Source of the DNA: UBA6770 sp965661115
GTDB taxonomy: Bacteria; Bacteroidota; Bacteroidia; Flavobacteriales_G; Salibacteraceae
NCBI GenBank assembly: GCA_965661115.1
Contig: CBFICO010000041.1
Span: 1-20,036, forward strand
Reading direction: 5' to 3'
DNA length: 20,036 bases
A program made the translations under genes and the position numbers. The notes under the pieces are model-generated. The model was not told the origin of the DNA and did no database searches. It was given only the letters and a program-made list of their open reading frames with translations. Shown here one piece after another: positions 1-7,571 of this stretch (positions are counted from its first letter, which is position 1; the number at the start of each line of letters is the position of its first letter).

Positions 1-330
1 TCTTCTGTTTCTGCTTTTACATCTCCGTAAATATGAGGGTGACGGTGAACCAATTTATCGCAAATAGCGTTAAGAACATCGGAAATATCAAAAGCGTTTT
101 GCTCTGATGCAATTTTTGAGTAGAACACCATGTGCAACATAATATCTCCAATTTCACCTTTTAGTTCTTCTAGATCGTTTTCTAAAATGGCATCGGCCAA
201 TTCGTAGGTTTCTTCAATGGTAAGTTTACGTAAAGATTGAAGGGTTTGCTTTTTATCCCAGGGNNNNNNNNNNGCGCAAATCGTCCATTATATCTAATAA
301 GCGTTTAAAAGCAATTAATCGGGTATCCAT
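1..330 (-). CDS. mazG: MazG-type nucleoside triphosphate pyrophosphohydrolase, partial at 3' end, interrupted by assembly gap
   Basis: MazG enzymes hydrolyse (d)NTPs to NMP and pyrophosphate in the cytoplasm and clean the nucleotide pool. Reading the minus strand from the ATG at 330-328 gives 19 residues ending in MDDLR. After the N gap the reading resumes with PWDKKQT, the hallmark N-terminal MazG motif, then LTIEETYELADAI and EELKGEIGDIMLH, which supply the acidic ExxE and ExxD metal-binding residues. The frame then stays open to the window edge (PHIYGDV near the end). Exactly ten Ns would put the two halves out of frame and create an immediate stop, so the gap length is probably a placeholder; 9 nt would restore the expected spacing. 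The C-terminal part lies beyond base 1. A weak promoter-like element lies 19 nt upstream. It is divergent from the gene starting at 407. Confidence 0.9.
264..273. other. Run of ten N (assembly gap)
   Basis: Ten consecutive Ns inside mazG. The flanking codons belong to one MazG protein but are in different frames if the gap is taken as 10 nt. The true gap is therefore probably 9 nt (or another multiple of three). Confidence 0.95.
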
Positions 331-348
331 AGTTTAAATCATTTTGCT

Positions 349-356
349 CAAAAATC
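349..356 (-). promoter_or_regulatory. Possible -7 element of mazG
   Basis: The minus strand reads GATTTTTG, seven of eight positions of the Bacteroidetes -7 consensus TAnnTTTG. It ends 19 nt before the mazG ATG, a distance similar to the exact matches before purB and the small ORF in this window. No convincing -33 partner was seen. Confidence 0.3.
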
Positions 357-406
357 TGCCTTTTTAACATAGTGTACATAAATTCGCCCAACTATTTCAC
401 AAGGCT

Positions 407-1525
407 TTGAATCGATACATATTCATTTTACTTATTTCATTGATTGCTCAAGGTATTGGTGCCTTTGGACAAGAAAGTGCCGATTCATCAAAGCAACGGT
501 TTATCACCAAAGCTAGCTACCACAATGGTGTTCTATTACCACACCGCATTGCTATGCAACACATACCAAAAACTACTACGCACGGCTTTGAGCTGAATTT
601 TGAAAAAGTTGCAAGTAACACCGCCAATTGGGAAAAACTGTACAACAACCCGACTTATGGAGTATCTATGCTCTACACCTCTACCGGAAACAAAGAGCTA
701 ATGGGCAACGCATTTGGTATAAATGCCTACCTGCTCTTACCGCTTGTAAGTACGGGTAATTTTAGAATGCAAACTAGCTGGGGTTGGGGCGTTGGAATCG
801 TCGGTAAAAAATTCGACCGATTGACCAATTATAAAAACACCGCTATTGGTTCAAATTTTAACCTGTTCGCTTCTATTAAGTTGAAAGCAGAGTATTACGT
901 AGCTCCAAAAGATGCATTGTTGTTTGGTGCGGCGTTTAATCACTGGAGCAATAGCGGTATAAGAAAACCGAATTTGGGAATTAATATTCCAACTTGGAGC
1001 ATTGGATATTTGCATAAGTTTTATGAACCAACAGAAAGACCAAACAAGCTGACCAAACTTGAAAAAAAAGCCTATAAACCTGAAATAAAGAATGAATTTA
1101 TTGCCATGCCAATAATCGGGTTTACCTCAGTGAGCATTCACGACCAAAATATTTATCAGGCTTATGCGATACAACTGAACTACGCAAGGCTATGGAGCGC
1201 GATGTACAAAGTAAATTGGAGCTTAGATTTCTTTTACAATACGTCTTTTCGCAAACAAATGGAGGCTGACCCAAACTATGCAAATAATACAGCGTTCCAA
1301 ACTGGAATTATGGCGTCTTATGAGCAAACTGTTGGTAGAGTTGGGCTACTTTTGGGAATGGGTGCGTATGTTTTTGACCAAACAAACCGTAAAGACCCAA
1401 TCTATCACCGCTTTGGAACACGTGTTTACCTTGCTGACAACTTTTTAATTCACACCACTTTACATACCCATTGGGCAGTTTCTGATCATATGGAAATTGG
1501 CTTTGGCTACCGCTTCAAAAAATGA
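407..1525 (+). CDS. PagL-like (acyloxyacyl hydrolase/lipid A deacylase family) outer-membrane protein
   Basis: Predicted outer-membrane beta-barrel of 372 residues. Residues 1-22 are a signal peptide ending near AFGQ. The family signature is residues 177-193: F-N-H-W-S-N, then P-N-L-G-I-N. H179 and S181 match the catalytic His and Ser of PagL, which removes the 3-O acyl chain of lipid A in the outer membrane. The position of the third PagL catalytic residue (Glu, 12 after Ser) is Asn193 here, so enzyme activity is not certain. The protein is longer than classical PagL, with about 165 extra C-terminal residues that also look barrel-like. The start is a TTG: the frame closes at TAA 365-367, no ATG or GTG lies between, and TTG preserves the signal peptide. 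It overlaps the next gene by 4 nt (ATGA). Family assignment is fairly sure; substrate is inferred. Confidence 0.75.
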   Translation: MNRYIFILLISLIAQGIGAFGQESADSSKQRFITKASYHNGVLLPHRIAMQHIPKTTTHGFELNFEKVASNTANWEKLYNNPTYGVSMLYTSTGNKELMGNAFGINAYLLLPLVSTGNFRMQTSWGWGVGIVGKKFDRLTNYKNTAIGSNFNLFASIKLKAEYYVAPKDALLFGAAFNHWSNSGIRKPNLGINIPTWSIGYLHKFYEPTERPNKLTKLEKKAYKPEIKNEFIAMPIIGFTSVSIHDQNIYQAYAIQLNYARLWSAMYKVNWSLDFFYNTSFRKQMEADPNYANNTAFQTGIMASYEQTVGRVGLLLGMGAYVFDQTNRKDPIYHRFGTRVYLADNFLIHTTLHTHWAVSDHMEIGFGYRFKK

Positions 1526-2250
1526 AATTGATAGTAAACATATCATTAGTTTTTGCTCTACTCTTTGTGGCGGGTTGCAAGAATTGCGCTAACCGAAGAG
1601 GTGAACTCCAAGAAATTTCGCACACACTACCTTCCTTTTCTTCGTTGGATGTTGAGGGTAAGTTTAACATCACTTTGGTTCAATCCGATACTTCAAGAGT
1701 TACCTATTCAGGTTACCGTGGCTTTATAGAAACAGTTTTGTATGAAGTGGTGGATAATCAACTGATTATCAGCAACAACAACAAGTGCAGCAACTTAAAT
1801 AAATACGACGATTGGGTTGATTTGAGAATTGAACTGGACACTTTAGATTCTGCTCGTTTTTCAGTTCCAGGAATGTTAACCTCGGAAGGTGTTTTGAATT
1901 GGAAGCATACCATATTTCTGATTGATAACTGCGATTTGAACACAGATTTGCATCTAAACTTTAATCATTTCGAACTCAGGCTTGATGGTGGAACGTCAAC
2001 CATTGAACTAAAAGGAAACAATCAAAAAACTACCATTTACAACAATGGAAACGGTCATGTTTATGCAAAGGGACTAATCAATACTAACTTTTCAGTTTTT
2101 TCAATTGGTACTGGGGTAATAGAATCTACGGTAACAAACAATTTTGTTGCCTCGGTTCAAGGAAGTACAGAGGTTTATTACTATGGTAATCCTCAATCAG
2201 AGGATATTTCCATTATTGGCGATCAAGGTGCTAACGTAATTAAACGCTAA
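1522..2250 (+). CDS. GIN-domain (DUF2807) lipoprotein
   Basis: Lipoprotein of 242 residues with a hydrophobic N-terminus and a lipobox V-A-G-C at residues 16-19; Cys19 would be lipidated. The rest, from about residue 32, fits the DUF2807/GIN fold: it opens with FSSLDVEGKFNITLVQSD and continues as short strands with repeated Asn/Gly turns, the pattern of a right-handed beta-helix (also called putative autotransporter adhesin head domain). Its molecular role is unknown. It is probably anchored at the inner or outer membrane; no acidic surface-export signal follows Cys19. The start overlaps the stop of the PagL-like gene in an ATGA, so the two are likely translated from one message. The gene ends 5 nt from the convergent purB stop and no terminator hairpin is visible there. 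Confidence 0.8.
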   Translation: MKLIVNISLVFALLFVAGCKNCANRRGELQEISHTLPSFSSLDVEGKFNITLVQSDTSRVTYSGYRGFIETVLYEVVDNQLIISNNNKCSNLNKYDDWVDLRIELDTLDSARFSVPGMLTSEGVLNWKHTIFLIDNCDLNTDLHLNFNHFELRLDGGTSTIELKGNNQKTTIYNNGNGHVYAKGLINTNFSVFSIGTGVIESTVTNNFVASVQGSTEVYYYGNPQSEDISIIGDQGANVIKR

Positions 2251-2255
2251 TCCTC

Positions 2256-3605
2256 TTATCCAACCATTTGTATTCCAGTATAATTCTGCGGTGTAATTAC
2301 TTTTAATTCTGTTTTAACGTCTTCAGACACGTCCAACGTATTAACAAAATCAGCGATAGATTGCGCAGTTATTTTCTCGTTTTTACGAGTAAGTGCTTTT
2401 AAAGCTTCGTAGGGTTTTGGGAAACCTTCTCTTCGTAAAACAGTTTGAATAGCTTCTGCTACAACCGCCCAATTGTTTTCTAAATCTCTGTCTAATGCAG
2501 CTTCATTTAGTAACAATTTACCCATTCCTTTTAAAAGCGATTCGTAGGCAATTAAACTATTTCCGAAAGGAACTCCAACATTTCTTAGAACAGTAGAATC
2601 CGTTAAATCTCTTTGTAAACGCGATATTGGCAATTTAGCAGAGAGATGCTCAAAAACGGCATTAGCTATACCTAAGTTTCCCTCAGCATTTTCAAAATCA
2701 ATTGGATTTACCTTGTGCGGCATAGCGGAAGAACCTACCTCGCCAGCTTTTATTTTTTGTTTGAAGTAATCCATTGAGATGTACGTCCAAATATCGCGGG
2801 CAAAATCAATAAGGATGGTATTGATTCTTTTTAAGCAATCGCACAGTGCTGCAAAGTGATCGTAATGTTCAATTTGTGTGGTGGTCTGACTTCTATCAAT
2901 ACTCAACGCTTCTTTCAAAAAAGTATTCCCGAAATCAATCCAGTTTATGTTTGGATAAGCTACGTAATGCGCATTGAAATTTCCGGTTGCTCCGCCAAAC
3001 TTTGCAGCAACTGGAATTTCGTATAAAAAATGAAGTTGCTCTTGAATACGTTCTGAAAACACCTGAATTTCTTTTCCTAATCGTGTTGGTGAAGCTGGCT
3101 GTCCGTGCGTTCTTGCAAGCATTGGAATATCCTTCCATTCGCTTGCAAAGTGATTTAATTGATCTACAATATCTCTGATCTTAGGTCCAATTACATGATC
3201 TACCGCATCGCGAATCATCATTGGGTTTGAGGTGTTATTAATATCCTGAGAGGTTAACCCAAAATGCACAAACTCAGAAACTTTTTCCAAGTTAAGTTCA
3301 CTCATTTTGTCTTTTATGAAATACTCAACCGCCTTAACGTCGTGGTTGGTTACTTTTTCAATCTCTTTAATTTTCTCTGCATCGGCTACATCAAAATCTT
3401 GGTAGATGGCTCTTAAGTAGTCAAAAGATGCTTTATCCACTCCATTTAACTGCGGCAACGGCAACTCACACAGCGCTATGAAGTATTCTATCTCAACCCA
3501 AACACGGTATTTAAACAGGGCATATTCTGAAAAGTATTGAGATAATGGAGCTGTTTTACTGGCATATCTGCCATCGATAGGAGAAATTGCTTCTAAGGCT
3601 TTCAT
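2256..3605 (-). CDS. purB: Adenylosuccinate lyase
   Basis: Cytoplasmic enzyme of purine synthesis. It splits SAICAR to AICAR plus fumarate, and adenylosuccinate to AMP plus fumarate. The 449 residues match the usual length (E. coli about 456). Visible signatures are SPIDGRY near the N-terminus, TNHDVKAVEYFIK, the FGLTSQDINNT segment, RTHGQPASPT with the general-acid His (H167), and the fumarase/aspartase superfamily loop GSSAMPHKVNP carrying the catalytic Ser (S292/S293). All key residues are present. The start is placed at 3605 rather than the in-frame ATG at 3638, because the family begins close to this Met and because an exact TAnnTTTG element lies at 3632-3625, between the two. The J-domain gene ends 87 nt upstream on the same strand. 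The gene converges on the GIN-domain lipoprotein gene. Confidence 0.96.
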   Translation of the reverse strand: MKALEAISPIDGRYASKTAPLSQYFSEYALFKYRVWVEIEYFIALCELPLPQLNGVDKASFDYLRAIYQDFDVADAEKIKEIEKVTNHDVKAVEYFIKDKMSELNLEKVSEFVHFGLTSQDINNTSNPMMIRDAVDHVIGPKIRDIVDQLNHFASEWKDIPMLARTHGQPASPTRLGKEIQVFSERIQEQLHFLYEIPVAAKFGGATGNFNAHYVAYPNINWIDFGNTFLKEALSIDRSQTTTQIEHYDHFAALCDCLKRINTILIDFARDIWTYISMDYFKQKIKAGEVGSSAMPHKVNPIDFENAEGNLGIANAVFEHLSAKLPISRLQRDLTDSTVLRNVGVPFGNSLIAYESLLKGMGKLLLNEAALDRDLENNWAVVAEAIQTVLRREGFPKPYEALKALTRKNEKITAQSIADFVNTLDVSEDVKTELKVITPQNYTGIQMVG

Positions 3606-3624
3606 AAATGTAAATATTGGGCGG

Positions 3625-3632
3625 CAAAAGTA
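3625..3632 (-). promoter_or_regulatory. -7 promoter element of purB
   Basis: The minus strand reads TACTTTTG, an exact match to TAnnTTTG, ending 20 nt before the purB ATG at 3605. It lies downstream of the alternative ATG at 3638, which argues against that start. No clear -33 TTTG was found. Confidence 0.5.
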
Positions 3633-3692
3633 ATCCAATCCCTTAGTAGGATTATGAATAAATCGTGAAGGATATGAACCCCTTATTAACTT

Positions 3693-4577
3693 TTAGCCAG
3701 TAAAATAGTTGATTAAATGCGTCAGTTTTTCTTCTCTAAAAACAAGGTGCAACAACAATCCGGGGTAAGCAACACACGTAATAAAATACAAGATGTAAAA
3801 CCTTACTTCGTTGCTTTGATAGAAAAACAACAAACCTGGAATTAGAAACAAAATCGGCACTAATGGGAACAAGGTGAACAGGTTAAAACTGTTGTCAAAT
3901 GTTCTCACCTTTCCGGTTGGTTTTTTAATGGTATAACCCGTAAATTCTCGCAACATTCCTGAATAATCCAACAAAAAAGTATCGCCACTGTTTACATTTA
4001 AATGCACAGTTTCCGGCACATCAATGGTTTGTTTATCAACCAGAATTATGGAGTTGCGCTGAAAATATTTGTAATACACCTTAGTGCTTACTTTGTTTCC
4101 TTCTTGAACTCGTGGAACAAAATAATCTACGAACACAGCTAAAGCAAACAAACAACAAATAGTAGCAGACACTCTCACTAATCGCCAAGGCCAACCACTG
4201 GTTAGGGTACCAAAAACTCGTTTCTCGATTTCTTCGGCTTCTCGTTTTTGTGCCTCGGCATATTCCTTGGCTCGTTGGCGCATGTTTTCTCTGGCTTGCT
4301 GCCTAGCCTCAAACTCATTAACCGCAGCCGCCTTTTGACGGTTTCCTGTTTGTTGCGATCCTTTTTTGAAATCGCTGTACATATCGGCAATTTGATCGCC
4401 TTCGCTTAAAAGGTATTGATAGGCTTTGAGGTAGTTTAAAAACTTGGTTTTAGCCTCAGGCTCTTGATTTACATCAGGGTGATATTGCAGCGCTAACTCT
4501 CGAAATCTTTTTTTTATCTCCTCTAATGTGGCATCATTAGAAAGACCAAGAACATTGAGGCAAAACTGGCGTTTCAT
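3693..4577 (-). CDS. Membrane-anchored J-domain (DnaJ-like) protein
   Basis: The N-terminal 60 residues are a J domain: helix II is rich in Lys/Arg (EEIKKRFRELALQYHPDVN) and the invariant HPD triad is at residues 33-35. J domains stimulate the ATPase of an Hsp70 (DnaK). Residues 85-121 form a long charged helix, probably a coiled coil. A first membrane segment covers about 134-153, residues 154-234 form a beta-rich soluble region, and two more membrane segments lie at about 235-253 and 258-280. With the J domain in the cytoplasm, the 154-234 region would face the periplasm. There is no Gly/Phe region or zinc finger, so this is a type III J protein and not DnaJ itself. It follows a small secreted-protein gene after 3 nt, so the two are surely co-transcribed. 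The client is unknown. Confidence 0.85.
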   Translation of the reverse strand: MKRQFCLNVLGLSNDATLEEIKKRFRELALQYHPDVNQEPEAKTKFLNYLKAYQYLLSEGDQIADMYSDFKKGSQQTGNRQKAAAVNEFEARQQARENMRQRAKEYAEAQKREAEEIEKRVFGTLTSGWPWRLVRVSATICCLFALAVFVDYFVPRVQEGNKVSTKVYYKYFQRNSIILVDKQTIDVPETVHLNVNSGDTFLLDYSGMLREFTGYTIKKPTGKVRTFDNSFNLFTLFPLVPILFLIPGLLFFYQSNEVRFYILYFITCVAYPGLLLHLVFREEKLTHLINYFTG

Positions 4578-4580
4578 TAG

Positions 4581-4967
4581 TTACTCACTTGCAGGCTCAC
4601 AGTTTTCAACTGAGTTAACTTCAAGTTTTTCAAACTCGATAGTTTTTTCACCCTTGGACTCAGTTTCGAACAAAAATCTATACTTAACACGTTTTTTAGG
4701 ACGTAGACATACTTCCTTTTGTTCACTTAAACTTTCCGCTTTTCCGTCAACGTATAAGTAAAGTTGAAATTTGAGTTGTTGGCAATTCTCCTGAGTGTTC
4801 TTCAGCTTGATTTTTAAGACCAAGTCGCTGGTTTTCTTGTATGGCTTAAGCTTGTGCTTTACCTGTATTCCTTTTGAAATTAGTGTTGAATCGTTTAGTT
4901 GAGCAAAACTGGTTAACCCTAAAAAGAATAGCGCAGCAAAAAGGCCAACAACTTTTAAAATTTTCAT
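4581..4967 (-). CDS. Small secreted protein of unknown function
   Basis: A 128-residue protein with a clear signal peptide (residues 1-22, cleavage near SFA-Q). The mature part of about 105 residues is Lys-rich and alternates hydrophobic and polar residues (for example VKHKLKPYKK, LKFQLYLYVDG, KRVKYRFLF), which suggests a single beta-sandwich domain. Two Cys (C60 region and C86 region) could form a disulphide. I do not recognise a family. Its ATG overlaps the stop of a 31-residue upstream ORF in an ATGA, and its stop lies 3 nt before the J-domain gene. It therefore sits in the middle of a compact three-gene unit, and it may act together with the periplasmic part of the J protein; that link is inference from position only. 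Confidence 0.75.
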   Translation of the reverse strand: MKILKVVGLFAALFFLGLTSFAQLNDSTLISKGIQVKHKLKPYKKTSDLVLKIKLKNTQENCQQLKFQLYLYVDGKAESLSEQKEVCLRPKKRVKYRFLFETESKGEKTIEFEKLEVNSVENCEPASE

Positions 4968-5059
4968 ATTTCTTCTACTTCTACCATTTTAAAGGGCACA
5001 GAAATTATTATGTCGTAATCCTCACTAGACATTGCTTTTGCTATTCGCTTTATATCCAT
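4964..5059 (-). CDS. Candidate 31-residue small protein coupled to the secreted-protein gene
   Basis: ATG at 5059-5057, stop TGA at 4966-4964. The peptide starts MDIKRIAKAMSSEDY and ends VEVEEI: a basic, possibly helical N-terminal part, a hydrophobic centre (IIISVPF) and an acidic tail. No family is recognised and there is no signal peptide. Two things argue that it is real. Its stop overlaps the next ATG in the ATGA arrangement that several true gene pairs in this window show. An exact TAnnTTTG element also lies 22 nt before its ATG, so the operon message would start just upstream of it. It could instead be a translated leader that only serves to couple translation of the secreted protein. 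The frame is open further upstream to 5131, but ATG 5059 is the only ATG that fits the promoter. Confidence 0.5.
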   Translation of the reverse strand: MDIKRIAKAMSSEDYDIIISVPFKMVEVEEI

Positions 5060-5080
5060 GAATCGAAAATCGAGGAAAAA

Positions 5081-5088
5081 CAAATGTA
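5081..5088 (-). promoter_or_regulatory. -7 promoter element of the small ORF / secreted protein / J-domain operon
   Basis: The minus strand reads TACATTTG, an exact TAnnTTTG match, 22 nt before the ATG at 5059. A possible -33 element TGTG (one mismatch to TTTG) lies 21 nt further upstream. It is divergent from the promoter of the S46 peptidase. Confidence 0.5.
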
Positions 5089-5186
5089 TAGAAATGAGGC
5101 TGTAATTTTCACATAGGGAATAGACCTTTGGTCAAATCTTACGACCAATCTTCTCAAAATTGATGCTTACCCCTGCTATAATTGGC

Positions 5187-5194
5187 TAAGTTTG
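5187..5194 (+). promoter_or_regulatory. -7 promoter element of the S46 peptidase gene
   Basis: TAAGTTTG, an exact TAnnTTTG match, ending 27 nt before the ATG at 5221. A TTG at 5160-5162 is a possible -33 partner, although the 24-nt spacer is slightly long. Confidence 0.5.
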
Positions 5195-5220
5195 CCCGCG
5201 TTAAAAAAATCGAATAAATT

Positions 5221-7389
5221 ATGATACGTAAGAGTATTTTATTGTGCGCAACTATTGCGTTGTTGTTTCAGCCAAATGCGAAGGCTGATGAAGGAATGTG
5301 GCTACCTATGTTAGTTAAGAGACTAAACTATGTAGACATGCAAAAAGCTGGTTTAAAACTTACTCCAGAAGAAATATACAGTGTAAACAATGCGTCGCTA
5401 AAAGATGCAATTGTTGGTTTAGGTTCACCAGCAAGAAATTTTTGCTCAGGCGAAATCGTTTCTAGCCAAGGTTTATTCATTACTAACCACCATTGTGGTT
5501 ACGGTACTATTCAAGATAACAGTACTACCGAGCACAACTACCTTAAAGATGGTTTTTGGGCAATAACCAAAGAAGAAGAAATTCCAGCGGGTTTTTCTAT
5601 TTCAATTTTACACCACATGGACGACGTTACTGCTGTTATTCTTGAAGAGATGAACGACGAAATGTCTGAAATGGAAAGAGCGCAGGCTGCAAAACCTATC
5701 ATAGATAGCTTAGTAAAAAAGAACAGCGATGAACGATACAAAGCGGTTGTAAAAAGCTTTTTTGCGGGTAACGAATACTACATGTTTGTGTACGAGGTTT
5801 TCTCTGATGTTAGATTAGTTGGAGCTCCTCCTTCTTCGGTAGGAAAATTTGGTGGTGACACCGACAACTGGATGTGGCCTCGCCACACAGGTGATTTTAC
5901 CTTATTCAGAATTTACGCTAACGAAGACAATAAACCTGCAGCATATTCTAAAGATAACAAGCCTTACAAGCCAAAACATCATTTGCCGGTAAACATTAAA
6001 GGAACAGACAAAAACGATTACGCCATGATTTTCGGATTTCCTGGAAGTACGGAGCGTTACTTGAGTTCTTATGGTGTAAACCACAAGGTAAACGTGGATT
6101 ATCCAGACAGAATTAAAATCAGAAGAAAAAAGCTTGACCTTTATGAAGAAGGTATGAATACTGATGAAAAAACTAAAATTCAGTACGCGAGCAAGCACGC
6201 TGGGGTAAGTAATTACTGGAAAAACTTTATTGGAATGACTAAAGCTCTAAACGCTTTGGGTGTTGCTGATAAAAAGAGAGCTGAAGAAGCAGAGTTTGAT
6301 AAATGGGCTAACGAAAACGCTGAGCGTAAAGCAAAATACGGACAAGTTCTAGACCTATACAAAACCGGTTACGACGAAATAAAATCTACTCAAACTAAGT
6401 ACAATTATTTTGTAGAAGCTTTTGCTTCTCAAGGTGTTGAAATGGCTTCCTTAGCAAAAAACTACGGCAAATTAGCTGGAATGCTTGAGGCTGATGGTAC
6501 AGATCCAAAAGTGATCGATGAAGAAACTCAGCGATTAAGAGCTATAAACGAAAAGCACTTTAAAAACTACAACATAACAGTTGATATTAATGTAATGGCT
6601 GCAATGTTTGAAATGTATGCAGAGGTAATCCCTGAAGGAGAGCGTCCTGAGTATATCCAAACTTTAATTGCTAAAGCAAAAGGCGATTACATGAAATTGG
6701 CAAAATGGGTTGCTAAAAAATCTATGTTCGACGATGAAGAAGCTATGGACGCGTTCTTGACAAAAGCTAGTGCTAAGTCAATTATGAAAGATCCATCATA
6801 CAAAATTTCTAAAGCTGTTTGGGACGATTTTTACCAAAACGTAGTTCCTGCAAGACAAGCTGCTAACGTAAAAATTGCAAAGGCAGAACGTTTGTACATT
6901 GATGCTATTCGCAAAATGAACCCAAACAAATCGTACTACCCTAATGCAAACTCCACATTGAGATTGACTTACGGAAATATTTTACCGTACGAGGCGCGTG
7001 ATGCTGTTTTCTACGAGTACTATACCACTGCTGAAGGTATTTTAGAAAAGTATCAGCCAGGAGATTTAGAATTTGACGCTCCAGAAAAACTGATTCAAAT
7101 GATAAAAGACAAAGATTATGGACGCTACGGAAAAGATGGCGAGCTTAGAGTTTGTTTCTTGTCTAACAATGACATTACTGGTGGAAACTCTGGTAGTGGT
7201 GTGGTTAATGCTGAAGGTCACCTAATTGGTACTGCTTTCGACGGTAACTGGGAAGCAATGAGTGGCGATGTGGCGTTTGAGCCAAATCTTCAGCGTACCA
7301 TTTCAGTTGATATCCGATATACCTTGTTTATCATTGACAAATTTGCTGGTGCTGGTCACCTTGTAAAAGAAATGACGGTAATCGAGTAA
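5221..7389 (+). CDS. S46 family dipeptidyl-peptidase, DPP7-like
   Basis: Periplasmic serine exopeptidase that releases dipeptides from the N-terminus of peptides, a key step in amino-acid feeding by peptide-using Bacteroidetes. The 722-residue length is normal for S46. A signal peptide ends at NAKA, giving a mature DEGMW start that is typical of the family. The chymotrypsin-like catalytic residues are visible: H91 in TNHHCGY, D225 in WPRHTGDF and S657 in TGGNSGSG. The large helical insert lies between D225 and about residue 630. The residue that separates DPP7 from DPP11 is Gly675 (FDGNWE), 18 after the Ser. DPP11, which is specific for Asp/Glu, has Arg there, so a hydrophobic P1 preference as in DPP7 is expected. 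It is a single-gene unit with a TAnnTTTG element upstream and a strong terminator downstream. Confidence 0.95.
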   Translation: MIRKSILLCATIALLFQPNAKADEGMWLPMLVKRLNYVDMQKAGLKLTPEEIYSVNNASLKDAIVGLGSPARNFCSGEIVSSQGLFITNHHCGYGTIQDNSTTEHNYLKDGFWAITKEEEIPAGFSISILHHMDDVTAVILEEMNDEMSEMERAQAAKPIIDSLVKKNSDERYKAVVKSFFAGNEYYMFVYEVFSDVRLVGAPPSSVGKFGGDTDNWMWPRHTGDFTLFRIYANEDNKPAAYSKDNKPYKPKHHLPVNIKGTDKNDYAMIFGFPGSTERYLSSYGVNHKVNVDYPDRIKIRRKKLDLYEEGMNTDEKTKIQYASKHAGVSNYWKNFIGMTKALNALGVADKKRAEEAEFDKWANENAERKAKYGQVLDLYKTGYDEIKSTQTKYNYFVEAFASQGVEMASLAKNYGKLAGMLEADGTDPKVIDEETQRLRAINEKHFKNYNITVDINVMAAMFEMYAEVIPEGERPEYIQTLIAKAKGDYMKLAKWVAKKSMFDDEEAMDAFLTKASAKSIMKDPSYKISKAVWDDFYQNVVPARQAANVKIAKAERLYIDAIRKMNPNKSYYPNANSTLRLTYGNILPYEARDAVFYEYYTTAEGILEKYQPGDLEFDAPEKLIQMIKDKDYGRYGKDGELRVCFLSNNDITGGNSGSGVVNAEGHLIGTAFDGNWEAMSGDVAFEPNLQRTISVDIRYTLFIIDKFAGAGHLVKEMTVIE

Positions 7390-7415
7390 TATCAGTCTCG
7401 ATATTCTAAATTTGA

Positions 7416-7447
7416 AGCCCTGCCATTTATGGTGGGGCTTTTTTTTT
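7416..7447 (+). terminator. Rho-independent terminator of the S46 peptidase gene
   Basis: AGCCCTGCC (7416-7424), loop ATTTAT, then GGTGGGGCT (7431-7439): a 9-bp stem with two G-U pairs, followed by a run of T through 7447. It lies 27 nt after the stop codon at 7389. Confidence 0.92.
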
Positions 7448-7472
7448 ATGTAGAAGTATAAGCCTGAAACTT

Positions 7473-7541
7473 GTCATTCCGTAAACGTTATCGAACCAAA
7501 TCACAAAAAGTGATTTGTGTGAGATAGTTGTACGGAATCTC
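7473..7541 (+). repeat. Hairpin repeat, module 1
   Basis: Begins GTCATTCCG and ends CGGAATCTC. ATTCCGTA (7476-7483) pairs perfectly with TACGGAAT (7531-7538). At the tip, CAAATCAC (7497-7504), loop AAAAA, pairs with GTGATTTG (7510-7517). Short paired blocks (TATC with GATA) lie between. The whole 69 bp therefore folds as one long imperfect hairpin. It is not followed by a T run and is not a terminator of the usual type. It probably belongs to a dispersed palindromic repeat family. Confidence 0.65.
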
Positions 7542-7571
7542 AATTTTCAATAGGTGCAAAATCATTAAATA

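Noticed and set aside
3606..3638. Upstream ATG at 3638 as the purB start (11 extra residues)
   Set aside because: The extra residues are not typical of the family, and the TAnnTTTG element lies downstream of that ATG.
5177..5182. TATAAT before the S46 peptidase as a sigma70 -10 box
   Set aside because: The nearest TTGATG is only 11 nt upstream, which is too close for a -35, and an exact TAnnTTTG fits Bacteroidetes better.
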